Source of the DNA: Gautieria morchelliformis
Lineage: Eukaryota > Basidiomycota > Agaricomycetes > Gomphales > Gomphaceae
Direction of reading: 5' to 3'
Length of the DNA: 64,000 nt
Assembly: GCA_015179125.1 (NCBI GenBank)
Contig: WHVA01000017.1
Span: 124,001-188,000 of the forward strand
The position numbers were made by a program, and so were the translations under genes. Each line of letters begins with the position of its first letter. Within the stretch, counting starts at the first letter, position 1. The notes under the pieces were generated by a model that searched no databases, was not told the origin of the DNA, and saw nothing but the letters and a program-made list of their open reading frames with translations. This document shows, in pieces, positions 12,613-23,466 of the stretch.

Positions 12613-13410
12613 TAACTCAAAACTATGTTCTGACCTCTTGCCTTACGTCTCACCATTCATGTCCAAACTAACCTCACGTACCATCATTCATCATTTTGGA
12701 TTACCTTACTTATTACTAGTATCATCCGGAAAATGCTCCTAGGCGGACGCCTTCCGCTTCGTCTACAGTTTTCTTGCTACACGTGTATCTGATTACAAGT
12801 CTGCTATGCTAAGCCCATGTGTTCATTGTAGGATAGGTATTATTTTTTGAAAACCTTTTATACAGTGTTCTCTGCGGTCATGAAACGTGGCAATGGAGCG
12901 AGGACCTGCTGCACCCCCACGATATACGGAAATTTCCGCCGCAACCACCTAATGTGTGACCCTACACACAACCCTGGCACCACTCCAGAATGGTCACCGA
13001 AGCCAAAGGCTTGGGAACATGGCTCTGAGCATGGGATGGGCTGGGGTCAGAACTGGGGCTCAGGCTGGGACTGAAGCTAAGCTTGGAAATAGCTTCTGAA
13101 GGGGGTTCCCCTGACAAACAGCTACTCATGTACATGTGGCTTGCATTCCTTGACTTGACTTGTTGTATGTGCGTGGCTTGGGTCAGGCAGAAGGCTCAGT
13201 GACTCTGATAGGTGAATGTATGCATCTCAGGATGCTTGGATGGACTTGAATATAGCAAACAAGTTAGAAATTGTTAATATGAATGTGGAGTCATCAGATA
13301 AAATGTTGTGAGCCATGTTTGCAAGTTCAAATACAATTTAAAGTCACTAGGCACATGTTATAAGCTCATGAAGAAGCTGTAGTATTGTCAGTAATCGATG
13401 AAATTGTCCT
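12613..13410. other. intergenic region 3' of the RabGAP gene
   Basis: About 800 bases without a supported gene. A short open frame at 12847-13074 ends in a Trp/Gly-rich low-complexity stretch (imperfect CTGGG/TGGGC repeats) and is not convincing as protein. The remainder is AT-rich and would contain both converging 3' ends (RabGAP on +, F-box on -). Confidence 0.5.
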
Positions 13411-14614
13411 TTATGACAGATAAATTGAACTAGATGTCTTGTAGAACACGAGTAGTCTCATTTCATCCAGTTGGTCCATTTGCACCCTAATTGCTTGGCT
13501 GCCCTCCACAGGGTCCACATCGCCACACCATCGAAAAATAACTCTCTTCAGTCCACTGAAAACAGGCTTGGTGATAATATCCTGTACCAAGTTTAGATCC
13601 ACTCTCTCGATTAGGTGGACCTGGTTCCAGATCAAAAAGAATGATATTTCCTCAATGTAGTGGGATGTGACCTGGGAGAGCAAGACAGGAAGCCATCCAA
13701 AAGTCTGTGAATTTTCTAGCCTCAGTAAAAGGTTGTTGAAGGTTAGAGAGTGTAATCCTGTGTTATATGATAAGAGCTCCGTCTTTGTTTCCTCTAAAAT
13801 GGCATCAATGGGAGATAAAAGCTTCCACAAAGGGAAGTTTCATACCAGGATACTCCCAACTCCAATGACAAATGCCAAGGGTGAGGTGTTTGAGGGAAGA
13901 TCCGATGAGTTGGAGAAGCCTTGCCATCTGGGGGAGCTTACAGATGGAAATGAAGGTTGTTTGAGTGACGGTATGAACGGGTAGGACGTGATAGTAAGAT
14001 GACAGCCAATCGATCACGTGGAGAGCTGCGGGGTAAATTTGTATGCACCGTAACCGTGAGTGCAAGTCAGGATACTCCTGAAACACGTTTTCCCAGTGAC
14101 TTTCCGTGGCCACCGACTTCCAGGAGACGAAACCGACTTCCAGGCATTCTAGGAAGGGATGCGCAACTATGAGTGCTGCAAAGTCTCTGAAGCTGTTGAA
14201 GGTGGCTGATGGAATGTGTAATTCTTGGAGAGTAGAGAAGTTGTGAATTAATGCAGACAGGACCTTTGGGTCCTGCTTAGTTAAGGTCACGCATCGGAGT
14301 CGAAGGGTCTTCAGTCTTGTCAATTTGGGAGCAATTGCGGGAATGACCGCATCCAGATAGTTGTACTTCGCATCCGGCCATGGGTTAATAATAGCTAGTG
14401 ACCTGACCAAGGGGGCAATATGCGGGCTAGTTTCCAGAATCAGTGCGAGTGCGTCGGCACGCTTAGCGGGGAGCACAATGTCATGGAATATATGAAACCG
14501 TGAACTGGGGACCCATGCGCGGCAAGTGATACAACATGCTCGTAGAGAGGGTGAGTCATCGTGCAAGTGGTCGATGACTTGGTCGATCAATTCGCCTGGA
14601 AGTATGTATTTCAT
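13411..14614 (-). CDS. F-box / LRR-like protein, reading frame broken by a frameshift
   Basis: The frame opening at 14614 starts YILPGELIDQVIDHLHDD, a classical fungal F-box, followed by SLRACCITCRAWVPSSRFHIF; basidiomycete F-box proteins of this form bind Skp1 in SCF ubiquitin ligases and recognise substrates through irregular leucine-rich repeats, here seen as LTRLKTLRLRC, LQELHIPSA and SLKHLTLGI. The first frame ends at TGA 13805-13807, but a second frame beginning at about 13830 continues the same style of repeat (GLHSLTFNNLLLRLENSQTF) to 13411. No intron of usable size joins them, so there is a one-base frameshift (mutation or sequence error). An in-frame upstream ATG at 14695 exists, but the domain begins immediately after 14614, which is preferred. 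Confidence 0.65.
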
Positions 14615-14759
14615 GGATCTAAAGGAGGTATCGTATTGTGTGTTTACTTTTTTAGACTGGACATTGTTACAACTTACGATGATGACATTAGGCAAGAGTT
14701 GCGATGTTGTGGCGATAGCTAGGATGTTGGACCAGATCAGGGGATATTAGCATCCAAAT

Positions 14760-15662
14760 TCAGGGGCGCTACTCCGATTGAGCTGCGGCTCAACAAATGT
14801 TGCACCGAATAGGTATGTGCGGGCGCACCGGACAGCCCCTGATCAGTACTCAGTGAGAAAATAGCGGCAGTCCACGTCATGGGATTGAATCCTGCTATGC
14901 CTCGACCTCAGACCTGGCGCTCAGGCTACCAACATGGTACATTGGTAGCCCAGAGCGGCTAGGATGAGAACACGAGGAAGCAAGATGGTATGAGAGATCT
15001 AGCTCAATCCCCAGAGGATGCAAATGGCTGTAATTTTATAGCGGGGTTGGAGCGGTATCAGCTCCTGTCAACGTTGCGGGATATGGTGACACGAGCTCAT
15101 TTTTTTCTCCTTTTGGCGACATGTCCTGTCCTGTACGGCGTGGGAAGAGGCCGTATGAAGAGACCATCGTATTTCATTCAACATGAGCACAACGACCTGA
15201 TAACCGCAATATTGTGCACTCGGCGTATCGGCTGTGACGGCGACTTAGATCTTGTTACCGGTGGCCCGGGAAAGCCCAGGCAGTTATTGAGGTGATCTGC
15301 GATGCGTTTGCAGCTTTGTTTGGTATGATATTATTAGAATGGCGACAGGGAACCCTAGCGAGAATAAACGGTATTGGACGTCTGGCGTGTTTTTGCAGTC
15401 ATTTGATAATTCACGTTGGAAAATCTTTTAGCACCGGCATCAGCAAAACCGCCTAGATCTGGTGTTTAATTGCAAGCGGTTTTGACTTCACACAAACCTT
15501 ACTGCAGCCAGTGGCCACACGATCGCCAGTCCGGGCCACCACGGCTGATTACAATGAGTCCCTGAATCATGGGAGGTGGAGTGGGGCCAAACACTTGAAC
15601 CAACCTGGAGGTTAATTCTTTCCGCAGAGTTTGGGGACAGAGGGATTTGTCAGCCAGAGACA
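14760..15662. other. gene-free stretch at the border of the transposon cluster
   Basis: No convincing coding sequence or repeat boundary is visible. A 101-codon open frame at 14990-15295 has no recognisable motif and no homologue among other parts of the window. Confidence 0.4.
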
Positions 15663-16049
15663 CACTAAGTGCAAGTCACTGTTTGTTTACCATAACCTAT
15701 GGCAACAAATAGTGAAAAAAGTGGAAATCTTGTAATAATTTGAAACTATGGCAAATGGTGAAGAATACTTTCTTTGTGTCTACAATTTAAAACATCAAGA
15801 AAATCTGGATAAGGGCGAATAATAATTTCTTGCATCTTACGCAGTGAATAGGATTTATTTTGTCACAATTTATTTCTTATAAATGTTCATCTGTGTTTAT
15901 TCAGATTTTGTTGATGTTTTAAATTGTAAACAAAAAGAAATTATTCTTCACCATTTGACATAGTTTCAACTTATTACAAGATTTCTTCTTTTTTTTTCAC
16001 TATTTGTTGCCATAGGTTATGGTAAACAAACAGTGACTTGCACCTAGTG
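15663..16049. mobile_element. MITE 1: 387-bp near-palindrome with CACTA ends
   Basis: The left arm begins CACTAAGTGCAAGTCACTG and the right arm ends with its inverted copy (one mismatch, G for A at position 6). The arms stay complementary with small indels for about 100 bp (TTTACCATAACCTATGGCAA on the left, its complement on the right), then a loop. It encodes nothing, so it is a non-autonomous DNA element. CACTA ends suggest the CMC/EnSpm superfamily, but the flanks (ACA / ATG) give no 3-bp duplication. A Tc1/mariner-type reading with TA duplications at 15666-15667 and 16045-16046 is the alternative. Confidence 0.75.
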
Positions 16050-16370
16050 ATGGGAACTCCCTGTTGCAGGTCCCTGAGGGTGTGCAACCCACAACACGTC
16101 CACACCATGATGTCATTGTGTTGGAACGCATCAGAGGCTGAAAAGCCTTGAGCACGAGGACGTGGCAGGTGTTGCGGTTATGTGTGCAGTAGCTAAATAC
16201 ATGAAGGCTCAGTGAACGGACGGTTCACTAAGCATATACAATTACTATACCTAAATACACGAAAGCTGGGACATAATGAGTATCTGTACATTCAGGTGAA
16301 CAAGAAGATATGCACCTCAGTGAAAAGACAGTTCACTAAGGGGTTACTAACAATAGATATAAGGTCTCGG
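16050..16370 (-). repeat. left part of the 3' LTR of Copia element G
   Basis: This stretch abuts element C at its CTCGG duplication and continues at 31078-31191 on the other side of C. There the sequence reaches TGTTGATATAAG (minus strand), preceded by a purine tract (AAGGGGGAG), the expected start of a 3' LTR behind the Copia RNase H. It contains two imperfect copies of a roughly 50-bp unit (CTAAATACA..GAA..CT...CAGTGAA..GACAGTTCACTAAG at about 16193 and 16253). The outer end of the LTR was not defined. Confidence 0.45.
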
Positions 16371-16918
16371 TGTTACGTATCGAGATTTCCACTAAGTCGG
16401 AACTGGAAAGGACAGCGGCTTCAACTTATAGGTTGCGCCCCCAATGAACTATTGTCCTAGGTATTTCGGAACTGAGTCGGAAGTTGGAAAGTATTGAGCC
16501 AAAGGTTTGGTTGGAACTTGAGCCGGAACTGAGGCGGAAGGCGGAAGGCGGAGAGACTGAGATCTTGCTAGACTCACTGTGCTAAGAACAGGAGATGGAG
16601 AGAAGGAAATCAAGTATCGAAGGCGATTATCTGATTGCAGAATAACAGACATACATGAGGGGGTTTTTATACAAATCGCAGAACAACAAGTAATGGTTTT
16701 GTACTAAGCAAATTCCGGGGGAAGCGGAAGTCGAGTAGACAATGTGTGGGAACTAACTATTGGGAACAATGGGACTACAAGGGGGGTTCAGGGTAAGGTA
16801 GAACAATGGCAAAGAACAAGGGGTCGAGAAAACATATCTGACAACGAACTACAAGGATGACCGGATATATGTTTTTGATGAACGAAGAAGCGGGTCCGGT
16901 GGGTCCGAGTAATAGAGT
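16371..16918 (-). repeat. 3' LTR of element C, distal part (548 bp)
   Basis: Matches 30390-30942 nearly base for base, including TATAAA (minus strand) and the AATCAGATAAT predicted transcript start. It is cut at 16918 by element A and resumes at 23210. Confidence 0.93.
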
Positions 16919-17420
16919 TGTCAGGGGACACCCTGTTTTCCATTTCCAGTTCCGACACCACACCCAGTTCCGACTCCATTTCCGACTTGATTTCCGACTC
17001 CGCTTCCGGTTCCGATTCCATCTCCGCCTCCGCTTTCGGAAATGATTCCGCTTCTGGGAGAACTTCCACCAGTTCTGTTCGCCTTGCCAGTTCCACTCCA
17101 ATTTCCAACTTCCACTCTCGGAACAGTGTCGGAAATCAAGCGACTCGCGTAATAGGTGGCATCAAGGGTCGATCAAGGGTCAGGGTGGTCAGGGAGATGC
17201 AGGGTTGATGGCGGGTGCCGAGTGTTGTCCCTGACTGCGCAGCATAGTATAATACGGGATCGCTGACATTGGGGGTCCTTAGACTTTTCTCTTTGGATTT
17301 CCCCTTGTCAGGTGAGAATCCCCTCTCTTGTATACTCTGTTCATTTATACATACTTTGGATTTCCCCTTGTCAGTTGTGTGGTAGTGTTATCTCCACAAC
17401 CAGCCAGGGTTGCCCTTACA
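16919..17420 (+). repeat. 5' LTR of element A
   Basis: 502 bp, TG...CA. The U3 part is built of TTCCGA/CTCCG hexamer-like repeats. TATAATA lies at 17248 and the predicted RNA start at 17281. A 20-bp direct repeat (TTTGGATTTCCCCTTGTCAG) occurs at 17292-17311 and 17355-17374. Confidence 0.95.
17248..17290 (+). promoter_or_regulatory. LTR core promoter and predicted RNA 5' end, element A
   Basis: TATAATA at 17248-17254. 33 bp downstream lies AGACTTTTCT (17281-17290), which is the exact reverse complement of the primer-binding site just outside the LTR. The spacing fits a transcription start at about 17281. Confidence 0.6.
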
Positions 17421-17422
17421 GC

Positions 17423-17432
17423 AGAAAAGTCT
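17423..17432 (+). other. putative self-priming primer-binding site, element A
   Basis: AGAAAAGTCT starts 2 nt after the LTR end. It pairs 10/10 with the predicted first bases of the transcript (17281-17290). No tRNA 3' end was recognised at this position. Confidence 0.6.
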
Positions 17433-17607
17433 CTCCCCTAGAGGACCGTCGGTCGTACCGCGCGTTGCATTCGCCATAGGTGCGTTCGGAATCGGAGACA
17501 GCGACTCTGAAATCGCAACCTCCTCCGCACACACAGCGTACGACAGCCCCTCTTCTTACGTCGAGCTCCCAATCTCGGAAATCCCGTCCCATATTTCTCC
17601 TTCCGAC

Positions 17608-18783
17608 ATGGGTCCGGACGATCGTCTTCGGAATATGGAGGAGGAATTGACGCGGAACCGGATGAAGACCGACGCGATTGAAACAGCCTTACAAGCGATT
17701 TTGGCTAAGTTAGATATTCCACAAAGTGGTGGAAATGAAATGCTGGATGATCCGGATTTCGGAAAAGCGGAACTAGCGGAAGAGAGAAAGTCCGCGAAGT
17801 TAGCAAAGGTCAAACCCGCAACTCCGGCGGACTTCGACGGAGATCGGGAGAAGGGACGCGCATTCTTCAACACATGCAGCATCTACTTCGCAATTGTCGG
17901 AGACCTCTTTCCGAACGACCAGGCTCGGATTCACTGGGCATTGTCCTTTTTCAAATCGGACCGCGCAGCCCGTTTTGCAAACAAGGTGATCCGACATGAA
18001 GCAAAGGGCAAGGGGAACTACTTCCGGGACTGGGACGCCTTCGAGAAAACATTTTCTGACCAGTTCTGCCCGAAAAATGAGCAGCTCACAGCCCTCACAA
18101 AGCTCGAGGGGACCAGCTGGTACCAGGCCAAGGATCCGGTCGATGACTACATCGATCGCTTCCAGGAGCTCATCGACCTTGCGGAATATGACGACGACAA
18201 GACGATCGTCATCAAATTCCGACGAGGACTCGATCCGACACTCCAGAACCAAGTTGCGCTGCTTGGGGATGGAGCTCCGGATTTTGATGACCCGGAAGGG
18301 TGGTACCAAGCTGCGCAGAGGGTGTCCCAGAACAGGGAGGCAAACGAGGCCTTCGTGGAGACGAGCCGGAACATGACACGCAGTTCCACTCGTCCTACTC
18401 CACCCGTGCCAAAACCCGGAGGCGCATTCATTCCCACACGGAAAATATTTCCGATGCTCGCTCCGCCCGCTCCTATTAGGAACCATAGCCCTCCTCCCTC
18501 GAAGAGTGGCCCTGCCCCGATGGATGTTGACCACATGCGCGGAAAAGGCCACGGAACTATCACCTGCTTCCGATGTCGACAACCAGGCCACTATGCTTGC
18601 GAGTGCCCCCAAGCCTTTGATGTCCGGCTTATGACCACAGAGGAGAAACTCGAGCTCCTTCCAGAGTTCCTCACACTTGCGGACATAAGCGGAGTGCCCA
18701 CTGCGGAAGAAATTTCCGAAAATGCGGAACATGGTCCACCGGAGGTGGAAGATGCGTCGGATTTTGTGACGCGCAGCGGGTGA
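17608..18783 (+). CDS. gag: gag of element A
   Basis: The capsid-type region (PATPADFDGDREKGRAFFNT onwards, then WALSFFKSDRAARFANKV) and the zinc knuckle CFRCRQPGHYACEC (C-X2-C-X4-H-X4-C, about 18568-18609) identify Gag, the structural particle protein that packages element RNA. From the first in-frame ATG (17608) it is 391 codons. The frame is also open for 66 codons upstream to 17410, and that stretch is similar in element B, so a non-AUG or leader-joined start is possible. It ends DFVTRSG at TGA 18781-18783, overlapping the pol frame (-1) by 4 nt. No stop or frameshift is seen. Confidence 0.85.
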   Translation: MGPDDRLRNMEEELTRNRMKTDAIETALQAILAKLDIPQSGGNEMLDDPDFGKAELAEERKSAKLAKVKPATPADFDGDREKGRAFFNTCSIYFAIVGDLFPNDQARIHWALSFFKSDRAARFANKVIRHEAKGKGNYFRDWDAFEKTFSDQFCPKNEQLTALTKLEGTSWYQAKDPVDDYIDRFQELIDLAEYDDDKTIVIKFRRGLDPTLQNQVALLGDGAPDFDDPEGWYQAAQRVSQNREANEAFVETSRNMTRSSTRPTPPVPKPGGAFIPTRKIFPMLAPPAPIRNHSPPPSKSGPAPMDVDHMRGKGHGTITCFRCRQPGHYACECPQAFDVRLMTTEEKLELLPEFLTLADISGVPTAEEISENAEHGPPEVEDASDFVTRSG

Positions 18784-21700
18784 GATGTGTGCCCCTGCTG
18801 CCTGTACATAACCGGTTTGCCTGTCTTGAAGTAGAGAATGAAAAGCCCCCACTCCCCTCACTTCGTGCAGACCCACCGGATAAAGTCACACAAAAACCAA
18901 ATCCGACACCCCATCCATCCTGCATCCACCCTTGGGAGAGACGCCTTCCGAAGCGCTATGTTGTTGCTGCCACCCCTGGCCCCAAGTCACTAGTCATTAA
19001 GGTGGAGGTCCAGACGACAGATACGGCGGAAGTCAAATCCGGACCCGCCCTTGTCGATTGCGGGGCCACTGGTCAGTTTATGGACCGGGACTACGTAGAA
19101 CGGAACCGACTGACCACGCGGAAGTTGCAACGTGCAATCCTGGTGTTCAATGTGGATGGAAGCCCCAATGAGGCAGGGTCCATCACGGAGATAGTAGACA
19201 CAATTCTCCGCTACGATGGACACTCAGAACGCACTTCCTTTGCAGTCACCAGCCTGGGGAAGCAGGACATCATCCTCGGGTTTACCTGGCTTCAGGAGCA
19301 CAACCCGGAGATCAATTGGCAGACTCGGAAGGTACTGATGAGTCGATGTCCAGCCAAGTGTCACATGTGCAGGTTGGAAGTGCGGAAGGAGCTCCAGGAG
19401 CAGCGGAAGACCGAACGGCTCATACAGACATGTCGTTCTGGCCCCCATCCACTGCTTGCAGAAGAAGACTCGGAAGCGGAATTTGAACCGGATCCCACTT
19501 CCGATTCCGATTCCGATTCCGATTCCGACTCCGACGTCATCCGACTCGGCCCGGAAGACACTCTGGCGGAAGGGGAGCGCTTGCTGTACGTAAACCTTCC
19601 ACCGGAAGCGGAACACATCCGCGCCACCGGAAATATTTCGCAACGCCTTGCTGAAGCCTCCAAGAGGCATGATAGAGTGGAGGCGGAACTTCCGGAGTAC
19701 CTGCGGGAGTTCGAGGACGTCTTTTCCAAGGAGTCATTTGATGCCCTGCCTCCACGGAAGCTTGGGACCATGCCATCGAGTTGGAGCCTGGGTCAAAGCC
19801 CACCAACTGCAAAGTCTACCCGCTGTCACCCAAAGAGCAGGTAGAGCTCGATGCATTCCTTGCGGAAAACCTCCGTACAGGGAGGATCCGCCCCTCCAAG
19901 TCACCCATGGCATCTCGGTGTTCTTCATCAAGAAGAAGGACGGCTCACTCAGACTTGTGCAGGATTACTGGGCCTTGAATGTGATCATGATCAAGAACCG
20001 GTACCCCATCCACTCATTTCCGAACTGATCACACAACTCCGCGGGGCGAGGTACTTCACTAAGCTGGATGTCTGCTGGGGCTTCAATAATGTCTGGATCC
20101 GGGAGGGAGACGAGTGGAAGGCCGCATTCCGCACCAACCGAGGACTCTTTGAGCCACAGGTCATGTTCTTTGGCCTCACCAACAGTCCTGCCACGTTCCA
20201 GACGATGATGAATGATATTTTCCGTGACATGATAGCAGAAGGGGTTGTCTGCGTCTACCTTGACGACATCCTCATCTTCACAAAAACAATGTCCGAGCAT
20301 CGGGAAGTCGTGCGGAGAGTGCTGGAACGGCTCCGGGAATACAACCTGTGTCTCAAGCCGGAAAAGTGCGAATTTGAGTGGACGCGGATAGAGTATCTTG
20401 GGGTGATTGTGTCGGAAGGAAAGGTGGAAATGGACCCAGTCAAAGTTTCCGGTGTATTGGAGTGGCCCGTGCCGCGGAACAAGAAGGAGGTCCAGTCCTT
20501 CATTGGGTTTGTCAATTTCTACTGGCGGTTCATCAAGGACTTCTCCTGCCACGCCTGTGCCCTCTTCGACCTCACCAAGAAGGAGGTTGGATGGCGGTGG
20601 GGAGAGCCGGAACAGGCCTCCTTTGACAAACTCAAAGAGCGGATCACTTCTGCCCCGGTCCTGATCTTTCCCGACGACTCTCGCCCTTATCGAGTCGGGC
20701 GGATTCTTCCAACACAGCTACCGGAGCGGTCTTGTCACAACAGTCATCGGAAGATGGTGGAGGGTGGCATACGATTGCCTTCTTCTCTAAGAGCCTTAGT
20801 CCGGTCGAGCGGAACTATGAGATCCATGACAAGGAGATGCTGGCAACCATCCGAGTGCTGGAGGAGTGGCGGCACTTCCTCGAGGGTGCTCTCTGCCCAT
20901 TTGAGATCTGGACGGACCACAAGAACCTCGAGTATTTCCGCACGTCTAAGAAGTTGAACCGACGACAAGCACGGTGGTCCCTACACCTGTCCCAGTTTGA
21001 CTTCATGCTCCACCACTGCCCCGGCCGCACCATGGGCAAGCCCGATGCCCTATCCCGTCGCGCGGATCATGGAAGTGGAAGTGGAGACAACGCGGATATG
21101 ACACTGCTCCGCCCAAGTCTCTTTGCAATCCGTGCCCTAGAAGGAGTGACTGCAGTTGGGGCGGAAGCGGAAATGCTCCGGGATATCCGGAGGCAGTACC
21201 GGAATGGAGAGAAGGAGGAGTCAGTGGTGAAGGCAGTGGGGAACTTCGGAAAGGGCACTCACGGTCTGTACGGGCAGCAGAATGGTCGGAACGTGATGGA
21301 CTGCTCCACTTCAGAGGCAAGGACTATGTTCCAGGTGGGGCGGACCTCCGCCGCCGCATTGTGTCCCAGCACCATGACACATGGGTCGCTGGGCATGCTG
21401 GCAGGTGGAAGACGCTGGAGTTGGTGGCTCAGAACTACTGGTGGCCTCAGATGTCCCGCTACATTGGACAGTACGTGAAGACATGTGACCTTTGTCTCCG
21501 AACCAAAGCACAACGACATTCGCCTGTCAGAGAACTTGTTCCGCTCCCAATTCCCGAATCCCGCTGGGACACCATCAGTGTCGACTTCATCGTTGAACTC
21601 CCAGAGTCTCATGGCTACGACGCAATCATGAACGTCGTGGATTCGGTAAGCAAGGTGTCCCACTTCATTCTGACGCACACGACAATCACAGCCCTCGGAG

Positions 21701-22702
21701 CGGCCCGCCTGTTCCTTGCACATGTCTGGAAGTTGCATGGGCTCCCGAAGCAAGTTGTTTCCGACCGAGGTCCGCAGTTTGTCGCGGAACTGACTCGGGA
21801 GCTCTACCGCCTGCTCGGAATAAAGCTGGCTACCACCACAGCGTACCATCCACAGGGTGACGGGCAGACGGAACGGGTCAATCAGGAGTTGGAGCAATAT
21901 CTCCGCCTCTTTGTCAATGAGAGGCAGGATGACTGGGATGAGTTACTTCCACTGGCGGAATTCCAATACAACAACCATGTCCATTCCGCCACACAACAGA
22001 CTCCCTTCATGCTTGACTCCGGACGACACCCGTGGATGGGCTTCGAGCCACGCCAGGCTGACTCCCGACTCGAGATGGTCAACAAGTTCCGAGACCGCAT
22101 GGACTCCACCCTTTCGGAAGCCAAGTCGGCCCTTGCGAAGGCCAAGGATGACATGGCAAGGTACTACAACCAACGTCGGGTTCCTGCCCCGGAGTACCAA
22201 GTTGGAGATAAGGTGTATCTAGATGCAAGTGACATCCGCACCACACGCCCTTCGCAGAAGCTTGCCCACCGGTACCTCGGGCCCTTCACAGTGACGCGGA
22301 GGGTTGGACGGAATGCATACCGCCTCTGACTTCCGATGTCCATGTCCCGCCTCCACCCCGTCTTCAACGTGGTGAAGTTACTCCCTATGCTTGAGGACCC
22401 AATTCCAGGTCGGAAGGCTCGTCCGCCACCTCCGCCAGAAATTGTAGATGGGGAAGAGCACTATGTGGTGGAACGGATCCTGGACAGCCGGTTTGTGCGA
22501 GGACGACTCCAATTCCTCGTGAAATGGGAAGGGTATGGATACGAGGAGAATTCGTGGATCCTGGAGCAAGATGTTTCCGCTCCAGACAAACTCCGTGACT
22601 TCTATAGGACACACCCCGGTGCCCCTCGCCGAATCCGCTCGCTGGCATTTCAATCCCTCGTGTCCCGTGCTTCAAGGACGCAGCACGCTAGAGGGGGGGT
22701 GA
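18780..22702 (+). pseudogene. pol: pol of element A (protease-RT-RNaseH-integrase-chromodomain), frameshifted
   Basis: The order of domains can be followed in shifting frames. The protease has LVDCGATGQF (about 19055), followed by RT with VYLDDILIF near 20255. RNase H shows DHKNLEYF near 20920. Integrase has a zinc-binding region near 21370 and the core SVDFIVEL / SDRGPQF / DGQTERVNQELE (D,D,X35,E). A TGA at 22327-22329 then precedes the chromodomain (VERILDSRFVRGRLQFLVKW). At least five one-base deletions relative to B break the frame. YRALN has become YWALN, and DVRWGF has become DVCWGF, both CpG-type transitions. The element cannot make a full Pol itself. Confidence 0.93.
22690..22699 (+). 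other. polypurine tract of element A
   Basis: AGAGGGGGGG lies 3 nt before the 3' LTR, where plus-strand DNA synthesis would be primed. Confidence 0.7.
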
Positions 22703-23204
22703 TGTCAGGGGACACCCTGTTTTCCATTTCCAGTTCCGACACCACACCCAGTTCCGACTCCATTTCCGACTTGATTTCCGACTCCGCTTCCGGTTCCGAT
22801 TCCATCTCCGCCTCCGCTTTCGGAAATGATTCCGCTTCTGGGAGAACTTCCACCAGTTCTGTTCGCCTTGCCAGTTCCACTCCAATTTCCGACTTCCACT
22901 CTCGGAACAGTGTCGGAAATCAAGCGACTCGCGTAATAGGTGGCATCAAGGGTCGATCAAGGGTCAGGGTGGTCAGGGAGATGCAGGGTTGATGGCGGGT
23001 GCCGAGTGTTGTCCCTGACTGCGCAGCGTAGTATAATATGGGCTCGCTGACATTGGGGGTCCTTAGACTTTTCTCTTTGGATTTCCCCTTGTCAGGTGAG
23101 AATCCCCTCTCTTGTATACTCTGTTCATTTATACATACTTTGGATTTCCCCTTGTCAGTTGTGTGGTAGTGTTACCTCCACAACCAGCCAGGGTTGCCCT
23201 TACA
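22703..23204 (+). repeat. 3' LTR of element A
   Basis: 502 bp, the same length as the 5' LTR. It differs at a handful of sites (for example AGCGTAG for AGCATAG and ATATGGGC for ATACGGGA around the TATA box). Confidence 0.95.
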
Positions 23205-23209
23205 AGAGT

Positions 23210-23344
23210 CGAAAGAACAAGGAAAATGTACAAGGGGCGGAATGTCGGAAATATCGGATGGGCGGAATGTGTTGCGGAAATGTCGGAGGTGCGGAAGGTG
23301 TGGCGGAACTGAGGGTCGGAAGTCGGAAATGAACGGTCGTAACA
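23210..23344 (-). repeat. 3' LTR of element C, proximal part (135 bp)
   Basis: Continues the split LTR; 548 + 135 = 683 bp equals the right LTR. The inner edge is TGTTACGACC on the minus strand, preceded by a purine tract (AGAAGGGAGATAC). Confidence 0.92.
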
Positions 23345-23466
23345 GTATCTCCCTTCTAAGGTCGAGCCCCACGAGACCACAAGTCGGAATCACGTGACCT
23401 GTGAACAAACACGTCGGAGTTTGAAAGATAGGCGGGAAACAGGACGCGTCTTCTGTTTCATCCACC

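Larger units (their letters stand above)
16919..23204 (+). mobile_element. Ty3/Gypsy chromovirus element A (6286 bp, degraded pol)
   Basis: Inserted in the C LTR with the duplication AGAGT (16914-16918, 23205-23209). LTRs are 502 bp each (16919-17420, 22703-23204), TGTCAGGG...CTTACA, with only a few differences between them. It is the same family as element B. gag is open, but pol carries at least five single-base deletions relative to B (near 19757, 19917, 20006, 20695, 21240) plus Arg-to-Trp and Arg-to-Cys changes typical of CpG decay. No accessory gene is present. Confidence 0.95.

Noticed and set aside
12847..13074. Small Trp/Gly-rich protein
   Set aside because: Derived from a low-complexity CTGGG-type stretch; no splice signals or neighbouring exon.
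14990..15295. 101-codon open frame 3' of the F-box gene
   Set aside because: No motif, no introns, no similar sequence in the window.
17421..17440. A tRNA-primed binding site after the 5' LTR of A
   Set aside because: No 3'-tRNA-complement ending in TGG is visible after the LTR, whereas a perfect 10-nt complement to the LTR is present.
17800..18876. 358-codon open frame antisense to gag of A, and an equally long one in B (53242-54318)
   Set aside because: Length is preserved only because gag itself is preserved; the translation shows no domain and mirrors the codon use of gag.
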